Assembly: GCF_016801865.2 (NCBI RefSeq)
Contig: NC_068939.1
Span: 129,608,917 to 129,672,916, forward strand
Direction: 5' to 3'
From: Culex pipiens pallens
Lineage: Eukaryota; Arthropoda; Insecta; Diptera; Culicidae
DNA: 64,000 nt
The notes under the pieces were generated by a model that did not search any database, had not been told where the DNA came from, and was given only the letters and a program-made list of their open reading frames with translations. The position numbers were made by a program, and so were the translations under genes. Shown here piece after piece: positions 55,435-64,000 of the stretch (position 1 is the stretch's first letter; each line of letters starts with the position of its first letter).

Positions 55435-56480
55435 TAGTGCGTCCATCCCGGGAATTCCCGGGACAAAAATCCCGGGATTTTTCCAAAACCGGGAATTCCC
55501 GAATCCCGGGATTTTCCATAATTTGTCCCGGGAATTCCCGAAATTGAAAAAAATAATCATATTTTGGTCTGGAAATTCAGATTTGGTTGTGGAAATAGTA
55601 GAACAGTTGAATACTTAGTAATCGATAAAATGCATTAAAATTTGTATTCGGCAAATATCAGCATTTATTTGGCTTATTAGGGAAAATTATTATAATTTTA
55701 GTTAACAGGTCCGCAAAATGCCTAGCGCTTTAAATGGATATATTTACGTATATTTACGATTTTAAATTTGAAAAAAATAATCTCATGTCTCATCTAAGCA
55801 AAAAATAATTGCAAAAATATTTTGGATGACTTCGGTTAAAACAGGAACAGAACAAAACAATTAGTACACCGACTTCCAAATGTATTGCTCTAAAATCTCC
55901 TGTACCTATTCAGACTTTAGACCCGATTTTCCCCCAGTTGGTGGTAGTAACTTGAAATTATTTTGTGAAATATGTTTTATATAAAACAATGTATTCAAAA
56001 CTAATCTAAAAATTTACATTGATTAGTCTAATTTTATTTGTTGTCGTTTTTTTGTTATTTATACATATAAAAGAAACTCTTTAAGCTGAGTGATGTCATA
56101 TAAAAAAAATTAAAAAGAAATATTTTCATAAAGACTAACTTATGTAATTTGAATCGCAAATAAAAAAAAATCAAATTGGAATTAAAAATTGTAATTGATT
56201 TAAAATCCAAAACACCACAAAGAACAAAATTGATTTTTATCAATTTTTTATTTCTTTTAGGCTATTTAAAAACTTGTTTATGTTGAAGTGTAGATTATCA
56301 CCAATTAATATTATTAAGCTCATTCTATGATTTTAAGCATGAAAACATAACAAATATAATTAAAATATAGATTTTATTACTGATACAAAAATTTCCCGGG
56401 ATCCCGGGAATTCCCGGGATTTCAAAAATATTTTTCCCGTTTCCCGGGAAATTCAAAACCCGGGAAAATTGGACGCCCTA
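55435..56480. mobile_element. hAT-type non-autonomous element inside gag
   Basis: A 1046-bp insertion flanked by an exact 8-bp duplication, GCTGAATT (55427-55434 and 56481-56488), the target size of hAT elements. The ends TAGTGCGTCC and GGACGCCCTA are inverse with one mismatch. CCCGGGAATTCCCGGG palindromes are repeated just inside both ends. The interior is AT-rich with no transposase. Confidence 0.9.
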
Positions 56481-57688
56481 GCTGAATTGTACAATTCTTG
56501 TTTGTTAAAACCTTCGGATCTTGCATTAAATTCTACTTCTTTCAAAAAATCGTGCAGGCGACGACCTCCATCAGAGCCATCGTACCTGATTTTCCACTTG
56601 TGCACAGGAAACCTTTTTCCAGTCACTTCTCCTGCCGATCCCTTATGGCTTGAAGAACTCGGTTTTGGTTGTTTATGAAATTTTTTATTATCTTTGACAT
56701 TTCCGTTTGAATTTTTGTTGCTATGTTCACCTGAATTTTCATCTTTGACCAGCCAATCCAAAAAATCTTTGTAACTAAATTTTGGTTTTGATGGAACTTC
56801 CAACTTAGGTTTATTCTGATTGTTAAATTGGGTGCTATTTTTCAAGACATCCTCTGGTTTGGAATTTTCAATTTCTAATTTGTGTATTCTCTCTAATAAT
56901 TGATCAACTATAGTTCTAAGCTCACCGTTAATTTCTCGCAACTTATTTAATTCGTTTTGTTGTTCATTCCTTTTTCCCGCATCTCCCTCTTCTTCGATGT
57001 TTCCTTCCTCTTCTACTTCATCTCCTTCCTTTTCATCTTCTTCCTCTACTTCTTCCTGTTCAGTTCCCACTCCCGAATATATTGAATTTGATTTGGACGG
57101 AATAGGGGTTACGTTACCATTGTTCTGAGTAGTGATCTCAGTTGGAGTCTTATCTTTGTCGAGTTCATCTCGCGCTTGGCGTATGCTAGAATTGATAATT
57201 TCTGCTTCTGCCGCTCGTATCTCCTCAAACGGTGAAGTCGGTGAAAAATAATTTGTTAATAGTTTAGCGCAAACTCCTACCATTTCCTTAATCGTATTAA
57301 TATCAGCGTCCTCCGTAGTGTGAACTTTAGCTCGAAGCATGCGGATAAATAAATGAAGTAATCGTGTTTTGAATTTTTGATCTGGGACACTTTTAGCTGT
57401 TCTGTTTTCTAAAATATTTTTGATCTCCTGAATTTTATCATCACATAATTCCAGTTCATCGATCAATAAATCCCATCCTTTTTCGTACTCAAATGTTAAG
57501 ACTTTGGACTCTCTTTCTTCTTTTAATTGTCCTCTTAATCTTCTCTCTAAAGCTGATCGAGACTCCGAACCAAACTCAATATTGCGAATGGTCAGCTCGT
57601 TGTTCAGCTCGTCTTCCAACAAATGAGCAGTGTTCATATCAAAATATTGACGAATAAATTGATCCATTTTGGATAGAAAAAAACACAC

Positions 57689-58126
57689 TTAAACAGTTTA
57701 AAATAATAAATAAAATAAATAGAATAAAATACAGCTCATGCAAATTGATTCACACCTTAAAATGTACAAATGGACACCAAATTTAATAAATTAATTGAGA
57801 CAAACGATTTCGCGACAAATTATAACCAATAAATATTTTTACATGCGGTTTTCGATCGAATCACGCCAAAATTGCAAGTTATTGAGCGATTAATTTACTT
57901 TTGAACAATCATTGCCACCCAAATTAAGTGGTTTATAATATCAGTTGAAGAATTCACTTCAGAACTACAATTATCTACATTAAATTGAACAGTTTAAAAG
58001 CAAGTGGGTTTACCAGAAACACCGACGCCAATCCGAAGACCGATTTTGCCGATTCAAACCAGATTCTCCCCCCTCGTTAACCTCCAAAATAAAGGGAATA
58101 ATTGAAATTATTAACTTTTTTTTGTT
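57689..58126. other. Retrotransposon 5' leader
   Basis: AT-rich untranslated region between the primer-binding site and gag. No structure was singled out. Confidence 0.5.
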
Positions 58127-58134
58127 GGTCGCCA
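58127..58134 (-). other. Primer-binding site
   Basis: TGGCGACC on the - strand, three bases after the 5' LTR. It begins with the TGG expected of a tRNA 3' CCA complement and resembles the TGGCGACC sites of the mdg1/412 group, assigned to tRNA-Arg. Only eight bases clearly match. Confidence 0.65.
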
Positions 58135-58137
58135 ATA

Positions 58138-59333
58138 TGTAACTTTCCCTTTGTTACAACCCGCTCAGTCGCACAAAACCCCCCAAGAACACCCAGGGTC
58201 GGCTCACTCAGTTAATCTTCATTTGAAAGCAAAGAGGGAAAAGACCACTTCTACGTTTTCATGGCACGTTTATTTGAGAATCTGCCCTAACAACCTACTC
58301 CCTATACGCTACCTAACCGGACTTACTTGTGTGGTGTCAGTGTATGGGCCCGCTGATCAGCTACTCTCGGCGTCGCTCGTGGACATCGGGATCTGGTGCA
58401 TCCCCCGACGCGTGGGTGGTCGGATCTCGTCCACGCTCTGTCCCCCGTCCTCGACCTGGGACCTCTCGTTGCCTGCCGTCTCCTCCTCGTGTTGCCGGAC
58501 TTATAGCGTTCCGGCGTGGAACACCGTAGCCTTCGCCGCAGTCACGTTCCCGTCCGGAACCTCGTGACACGGCGTCTCTCGTACTCGCTTCCGTACCCGT
58601 AGTAGACGATCCGGGACGTTCGATGGACCGTGCGTGGTTGTCGTGCACGTCCAGGCACACTTCGGTGCGGTTCGTGGCGGTGGCTATGTGTAACGGAGCC
58701 CACCGATGCTTAGCTCGTGGCTAGCAGGAACACTTGCCAAGGGGCACTCCAGGGTAATTAACGTGCTGGTCGAACACTAGAACTCGCGGGACTTGGCCAG
58801 GTTACGGATGGCCGTACGATCGCGCAATCCCTCAGCCGTAGACGGTGGCTTTCGGGCTTCCTCGACCTCGTGGGAGGTTCTTAAATCGCGGTTCCACTCA
58901 CTGGTGTGGATCTTCGTGAGCGTGTGGACTCCTTCCTGGTGCTCAAGCAAGTGGACGAGTCGATCCCGTCCAGACTCCGAAGAGCCCTCGAAGATCACGC
59001 AGAAGTCGAGGTTGCGTTCATCTCTGCGTTTCGTGGGTGTTGATAAGAGTAGCCAAGTTGTCGCTACTGAAAACAATGCCTAATGTGATGTGTGATGCAA
59101 ATCTCTTGTGCCATTCTATTACTTTTTTTTCTAGCTATTTAAATTCAAAACGACTGTTGTTTGACGAATTGGTGCAGATTTATTATATTTGCAAATGTTG
59201 TGCTTATTTTGCGTTTCTTGGTTGAAAAACTACCCTAACTCTAGCTTTTCTAAGTGGTCGACCTCTTGAAATGACCCGAGTGTTCAGGGAAGGTTTATGA
59301 GACGATGTGGGCATACCAAGGTGGTTGGTCACA
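58138..59333 (-). repeat. LTR (5' LTR of the - strand element)
   Basis: 1196 bp with the same ends as the other LTR. It would hold the element's promoter; no TATA box was singled out. Confidence 0.95.
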
Positions 59334-59337
59334 GACT

Positions 59338-59754
59338 TGTTGACAGGAAATGCAGAAAACAAAATTAAAGTTCGATCAAATTGTAGATTCTCTAAGGCAG
59401 ACCCGTAGCCAGGGGGTGGCTTCCGGTTCCGGGCTCCAAAAATTCAAAATGGCGGTCATTATGGCGGCTTTGAACTGTTGAGCATAATAATTTGGTAACG
59501 AAACAGACCACTCAAAGTTGACTAATTTGAAGTCGCTTATATCGAACTTGCATCGACCCTATATCATCACCAAAAATAACAATACTGCAAAGTTCATTAC
59601 AGAACTTGTTTAAGGGATGAAAAGTTCAACTTTTGATACAATTGCTGAAAAGTTGAACATTTCATCACTTAAATAATAAGCAAGAGACGAATGCACACTT
59701 GTGTAAAATCTCTTTAATAAAAACAAAAAAAATAATCATTCAAATAAGTGCATA
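59338..59754. other. Intergenic DNA right of the retrotransposon
   Basis: Contains a short less AT-rich patch (CAGGGGGTGGCTTCCGGTTC, about 59411). No gene was recognised. Confidence 0.45.
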
Positions 59755-60622
59755 ATAGTAGTTTATGCAACAAGTTGCAAAAAGAGGATTTTTTCAGCAC
59801 GAGTCGTACATTTATCCAACGAGGTTCACCGAGTTGGATAAATACGAAGAGTGCTGAAAAAATCAAGTTTTGCAACGAGTTCCATACAACATTTTTTGCA
59901 ATTCCGAAAAACACCCATTAAGTGAAATTTTAAGTTAAATTTTCATGTATTTTGTCAATAAATTGTTTAAATCAAAAAAATGTTGAAAAGTGTTACTTTT
60001 CCAAACAAGTGCTGAAAAGTTCAACTTTTCAGCACCCATTTCAGTGCTGAAAAGTAGAACTTTTCAGCATTTATTTTGAAAAGTGTTGCAATTCGATTCT
60101 GTTATTTTTGGTACAGAAAAGTAGACTATTTCGTCGTTCAAGAATGACAGGAAAAGTAAGTAGTTTCACGATGGAATTGCAAAAAAGTCATTTTTGCAAT
60201 TCCGTCGTGAAACTACTTACTTTTCCTGTCATTCTTGAAAGACGAAATAGCCTACTTTTCTGTACCAAAAGTAACAGAATCGAATAGCAACACTTTTCAA
60301 AATAAATGCTGAAAAGTTCTACTTTTCAGCACTGAAATGGGTGCTGAAAAGTTGAACTTTTCAGCACTTGTTTCGAAAAGTAACACTTTTCAACATTTTT
60401 TTGATTTAAGCGATTTATTGACAAAATACATGAAAATTCGACTTAAAATTTCACTCAATGGGTGTTTTTCGAAATTGCAAAAAATGTTGTATGGAACTCG
60501 TTGCAAAACTTGATTTTTTCAGCACTCGTCGTATTTATCCAACTCGGTGAACCTCGTTGGATAAATGTACGACTCGTGCTGAAAAAATCCTCTTTTTGCA
60601 ACTTGTTGCATAAACTACTATT
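59755..60622. repeat. About 870-bp near-perfect palindrome
   Basis: Two arms of about 430 bp meet near 60188. Left and right arms mirror each other step by step: ATAGTAGTTTATGCAACAAG against its inverse, CCAACGAGGTTCACCGAGTT against its inverse, TGACAGGAAAAGTAAGTAGT against its inverse. Few mismatches are visible. Smaller palindromes (GCTGAAAAGTTCAACTTTTC with AGC) are nested in each arm. There is no coding capacity. Confidence 0.93.
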
Positions 60623-60682
60623 TCAGCATAGTTATTTTTAGTGATGATAATTCAAAATGTGTTTATACGTGCACACTGCACG

Positions 60683-60904
60683 TACACAGCAAAAAAAATG
60701 TAAATTTGGAAGGTGTAATTTTAGAAGGCTGAATATTGCCTCGTTTATGATGTAATTTTACCTCAATTTAGACTGAAAATGCGATATTACACCAGAAAAG
60801 TGGTAGAATTACACATTTTCAGAGGTAAACTTACACATTTTTTCTGATATAAAAGATGTACCCCTTTCCAGATGTAATATTACCGTGAATTTTTTTTCTG
60901 TGTA
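60683..60904. mobile_element. TACACAG(C/A)AAAAAAA MITE
   Basis: About 222 bp from TACACAGCAAAAAAAATG to TTTTTTTTCTGTGTA, with repeated TGTAATTTTAC-like words inside. It ends about 130 bp before the start codon of the coiled-coil gene. Confidence 0.65.
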
Positions 60905-61037
60905 CTTATCTATCAACCTTGATTACCATGCGCCAACTGTCATCAAAGATGGCCGTGCTGCACGACATGTGCATCCGGCAGCGTGGTTTGTTTATCTGTG
61001 CAAAAGTATTCAACTGTTTTTGGGTACAGACTTCAAG

Positions 61038-61789
61038 ATGGACGATAAAGCAAAGTGGTTGGCCAGGGAACACCGTCGAATTATGGGTAAGATCAATTGA
61101 GAAACACGTGGCTGCCGCACGTGAAAACTAACACCTTTGATGCCATTTAGAGGAGTACAAGCACCAAAAGACCAAACATGAGGAGTTGCGCCGGAGAATC
61201 CGGGACGTTACCGGAAGTCTCAACAACCGAACCAGTCAGCTCCAAGTGCTGAAGAAGAGATGTGAGGTTTGTCGAGATGATAATTTTGTTTATTTTTTGA
61301 GACATTGAAATTTGAATAACTTTAGGAGGTCAAACTACATTTAACTGACGCCATGGCCGACGACAAAACAATTACGGCTTTTCACGAGCTTGAGAGGTCT
61401 CGTTACGCGAAACTTCGGCAAGCAGTTGAAGAGCACAAGGCGGCGGTTACACGTGCTGGTGAGGTTATGTTCTGTGACCTAATTCCTAAACATTTAATTT
61501 CTTTTGATATTCAGTGGAACAAAAGCAAACGAGCGTCGTTAAAGCGGTCGAAATCTCGCCCTCGTACGTGCGCTGCTCCCGGGAGTGTGAGTTGGACGAG
61601 AAGGAGCGTCAATTGGCCGACCAGAGGCGCAAGCTGGCAAAGCGCGAGCAAGCCATCGTCATCCGGAAGAACCACAACGCGGCTCGCATCGTTCGGCTCC
61701 GGAAGTTGCTGCAGTCAAACGAGGAAAAGCGTGCCCTGTACAAGGAACAGCTGGCGGCGCTGCGCTCCAAAGCTAGCCGGCGCTACTAG
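61038..61789 (+). CDS. Coiled-coil protein of unknown function
   Basis: Four exons join in frame: 61038-61086, 61151-61266, 61326-61458 and 61515-61789, for 190 residues. Introns are only 56-64 bp, typical of insects, and all borders are GT/AG. The product is highly charged, rich in Lys, Arg, Glu and Gln, and predicted to be almost all helix. Long heptad-like stretches lie at about 15-60 (EEYKHQKTKHEELRRRIRDV) and 110-180 (ELDEKERQLADQRRKLAKRE). There is no signal peptide or membrane segment. I do not recognise the family. The start ATG has context CAAGATGG; an upstream in-frame ATG at 60885 lies inside the MITE and is less likely. The stop overlaps the stop of the pickpocket gene on the other strand. 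Confidence 0.8.
61289..61294 (-). terminator. Candidate polyadenylation signal of the pickpocket gene
   Basis: AATAAA on the - strand, about 490 nt after the pickpocket stop, lying in the second intron of the opposite-strand coiled-coil gene. I saw no closer canonical hexamer. Confidence 0.35.
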
Positions 61790-63359
61790 GTTGGCCGGGG
61801 CTGCTGCTTGAACAGCCGCCAGGCGAAGAAGTACAGGAACTCGGTGAACGTGATCAGGCTGCACCCGAGGAAGAACCCGCCGAGGCCACCGATGTAGACT
61901 GAAATTGTTAGTAAATGAGTTAATTTGAAATTGCATTTTGTTTTATTTTACCGAAAACATCCGAAAGTCCAAAGATCATGTCACGATTCAGTTGCATTTT
62001 TGGGTAGTCTGTTAACCCCCACTGCAGATTTGCCCCAAGGAACCATTCGCGGGATCTCTGAAAAATTGTTTTTTATAATTAATTGTTTGAGGTTTTTCCC
62101 GAATACTCACGTAAGCTTGTATGAAATAATTGGAATCGTCGCAGTTTGGAACACAGTTGCATTCGGTGTTGCCCTTTATCCCTCGAAGAGCTATTAGTTC
62201 CTCTAAATTTAAAATGTTTACGTACTTAAATCAACAAACAATCGCAAATCTTACCCGCATTTTGACCCAGACATTGATACCCGCTCAAGTCACAAATCCG
62301 GTACTTGAGCGACTTCTTTCCAGCGTTTCTGTAAAAATGTGGCACACAACCACAAAATCTGACCGCCAGCTTCATCCGGCACTCGATCCGGCACAGGTTG
62401 TAGCTGTAGACCGGACTGAACTGCAGAATGTCCGCCTCGTGCGTGAAGCGACACTTGCGCTGTGAAATGGACAGTCTGAAATATCAGATTAATTTTAGGT
62501 TAGGGAAATCACGCTACTAGTTCGGCCCGTACTCCCTAGCATTCGGCGATGTGATGATCTCCAGCGCCAGCAGTTCAACCGTGGTGTAGAAAGCTTCCAG
62601 AAACGAGTATCGGCGCTTGCTGATCTCCGGCACTTCCATAAACCCGTGAAAGAACACCTCGTACGAGCTCTCCAGCTTGATCAGCTGACCGTACACCTCA
62701 CCGTCCAGTGGGTGCACGACTACCGGTTCCGGTGGTGGTACCAAATCCCACCGGTTGTTCCTCCAATACTCGTACGAGCTGTACGCCGCAACCTTGGAGT
62801 TGACGGACACGCACGATCCCAGCTCGGTTATGGTGGGCTGCAATTGCAGCAACAACGTGGTTCCGCTACTACTCATCGGCTGAAACGGCCACGACAGATT
62901 CTGAATCAGCTCCAGGTAGTCTTCGCTTGGAATGCCATACGTTTTGTGCACCGGTAGTTCCATAAAAGTATCATAGCTAGCGTTCGCCAACTTGACGATG
63001 AACTCCTTGAAATCATCCGAATCTCCCTCATTCGCAAACTTTTCCGGATGTTCGCCAATGTACCGGTCAACCTTGTCCTGGTCGATCCGATGGTGCGTGC
63101 ACACGGTCAAGCTCGGAAAGCTCGTGTTCCAAAAGTACATGTTACGATCCATCGATATGACCACCGGTGAGGTTTGGTACCGGTCCCAGATACGCTGAGC
63201 CAACGCAACACTTCCAAAGATTCCCACAAATATGAAAGTAATCCAGACCATCCGTTCGACGATGTGGACGCCCATGCGGACCAGATGGCGCAAGCCGTGG
63301 GCCGAGGTGGTTTCGAACAGATTGATGATAAACCATTGCAGGTGCTCGAGCAGATTCAT
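61786..63359 (-). CDS. Pickpocket-type DEG/ENaC sodium channel subunit
   Basis: Five exons join in frame: 63359-62533, 62475-62255, 62202-62111, 62057-61952 and 61898-61786, for 452 residues. The family forms amiloride-sensitive trimeric cation channels in sensory neurons and epithelia, used for touch, taste, water and contact-pheromone sensing. The N-terminal gating motif ETTSAHGL (about 16-23) contains the conserved His-Gly. The first membrane segment is at about 37-55, followed by FPSLTVC (81-87). A cysteine-rich extracellular part contains CRFTHE, CGCVPHF and CNCVPNC. The second membrane segment (about 416-440) holds the GCS form of the GxS selectivity filter. The exon 1 donor (GA/GTACGG) is weak but gives the expected family sequence. 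It lies next to an ionotropic receptor gene. Confidence 0.92.
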
Positions 63360-63587
63360 GACGGTTTAGCTTGGATCTTTAGACGACACTACCCTGCAGG
63401 CTCATTGATGGTTAGTTTTATAGTGAGCCGTAGATTACGTTGTAATTATTTCCCGTGTCCAAATAAAGATTACAGGATAGAAGTTGGGGCAATTACCCGT
63501 TATCTTAACATCTATCAAACATGCTCAGCAGCTTACTATTGGAATTTGTTTTTGATACTCATAATTGTAACAATCATCTGTTTCCAA

Positions 63588-64000
63588 TCAATTAAGGATG
63601 GAAATTTTGTGCGATATGACTTCCATGCTGAACGTGATGAAGCTTATAATAAAACCATATGAAATCAGTACCAACACAGGGAAAAGGTCATTGAAATATA
63701 GAAAACTGCTTTGTTTCCCAAACTCTCGCCCATAAATCGTACCTTGTGGTTCTTCCTTGAAAAGTGAATTCCAAAAGTTGAAAATTCCACTTTCTATAAA
63801 CACGTTTATCGTATAGGCAAAAACTTCCAATAGCTCACTTCGGGACGCAAGTTTGTACGCAACAGGTAATAACCCAAGGGACTGCTCCATGATTTTGTAG
63901 CGGTACAGTTTGTTAGCTGGATCGTAATAACGTGGTAGCAATTTTAACTCGCTTAAACTTTTCTCAGCAATATATGCATGGACAAAGTCCATTCTGTACA
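63588..64000 (-). CDS. Divergent ionotropic receptor, C-terminal part (runs off the window)
   Basis: The frame is open at the window edge and ends at 63588, covering about 137 codons. Ionotropic receptors are chemosensory relatives of glutamate receptors. The segment shows the end of ligand-binding lobe 2 (SELLEVFAYTINVFIESGIF, where the family has a similar ESG motif). A final membrane helix, LFPVLVLISYGFIISFITFS, is followed by MEVI. A chance resemblance cannot be excluded because the pore and first lobe lie outside. The coding region is less GC-rich than that of the pickpocket neighbour, common for fast-evolving receptors. The gap to the pickpocket start (63360-63587) holds nothing recognisable. 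Confidence 0.6.
   Translation of the reverse strand, partial: YRMDFVHAYIAEKSLSELKLLPRYYDPANKLYRYKIMEQSLGLLPVAYKLASRSELLEVFAYTINVFIESGIFNFWNSLFKEEPQGTIYGREFGKQSSFLYFNDLFPVLVLISYGFIISFITFSMEVISHKISILN

Larger units (their letters stand above)
54544..57667 (-). pseudogene. gag: Retrotransposon gag, broken by a hAT-type insertion
   Basis: The N-terminal part runs from ATG at 57667 (context CAAAATGG; an ATG 21 bases earlier is possible) to the insertion at 56480. The C-terminal part runs from 55434 to the TGA at 54546-54544. The N-terminal part has an acidic Glu-rich stretch and a coiled-coil-like segment. The C-terminal part has a CCHC zinc knuckle (CFNCHNFGHNFYQC) followed by more cysteines. 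The insertion introduces stop codons, so this copy cannot make full-length Gag. The flanking halves are otherwise open. Confidence 0.85.
49048..59333 (-). mobile_element. Complete Ty3/Gypsy-type LTR retrotransposon
   Basis: A 10.3-kb element with LTRs at 49048-50243 and 58138-59333 and GACT duplicated at both borders (49044-49047 and 59334-59337). Read on the - strand the order is LTR, primer-binding site, gag, pol (protease, reverse transcriptase, RNase H, integrase), LTR, the Ty3/Gypsy order. Without the hAT-type insertion in gag it is about 9.2 kb. No env-like frame follows pol. The two LTRs appear to differ at only about two sites, so insertion was recent. Confidence 0.95.

Overview
The window is nuclear DNA of an insect, most likely a mosquito and probably of the Culex type. 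This placement is an inference. It rests on the spliced genes of insect families (a pickpocket channel, a divergent ionotropic receptor, a GON4L/muscle-wasted homologue), the G/C-ending codons of genes set in very AT-rich DNA, and the extreme load of TIR elements, MITEs and tRNA-derived SINEs. No bacterial operon, CRISPR array or viral genome is present.

Region 1-16 kb holds no confident gene. It is dominated by a 4.9-kb non-autonomous TIR element (called E here; ends CATGGTGTCGAT/ATCGACACCATG). One copy of E has jumped into a pogo-like MITE carried inside another copy of E, giving a self-nested block at 1155-10912. E also carries a 1.2-kb array of an 8-bp repeat and pieces of two further MITE families. 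A GC-richer unexplained island (about 11.0-12.25 kb), a CAGTCCAGACTC-type MITE with a perfect 56-bp hairpin and a third 8-bp repeat array follow.

Region 16-39 kb is the gene core. An intact CAAX prenyl protease 1 (Ste24) lies on the + strand at 16142-17497. A GON4L-type chromatin protein lies on the - strand in six exons from 35995 to 21927; its splice phases all close and predict 1623 residues. Its large introns hold three tRNA genes (Ala, Lys, Asn, all on the - strand), a SINE, a TTAA-flanked MITE and a nested inverted-repeat block. A C1orf43/NICE-3 homologue starts divergently 749 bp away and runs through four exons to 38203.

Region 39-49 kb contains a partly resolved - strand gene: a TATA-box promoter at 43414, a short first coding exon at 42998-42933, a terminal exon ending at 39120, and a second small ORF 85 nt after that stop. 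Several MITEs and long unannotated AT-rich stretches lie around it.

Region 49-59.3 kb is a complete Ty3/Gypsy-type LTR retrotransposon on the - strand with two 1196-bp LTRs, a GACT target duplication, gag, pol and a probable -1 frameshift signal. Its gag is broken by a 1046-bp hAT-like non-autonomous element flanked by an exact 8-bp duplication.

Region 59.3-64 kb has an approximately 870-bp near-perfect palindrome, a small MITE, a four-exon coiled-coil gene (+), a five-exon pickpocket DEG/ENaC channel gene (-) whose stop codon overlaps the stop of the coiled-coil gene, and the 3' end of a divergent ionotropic receptor gene (-) that runs off the window.
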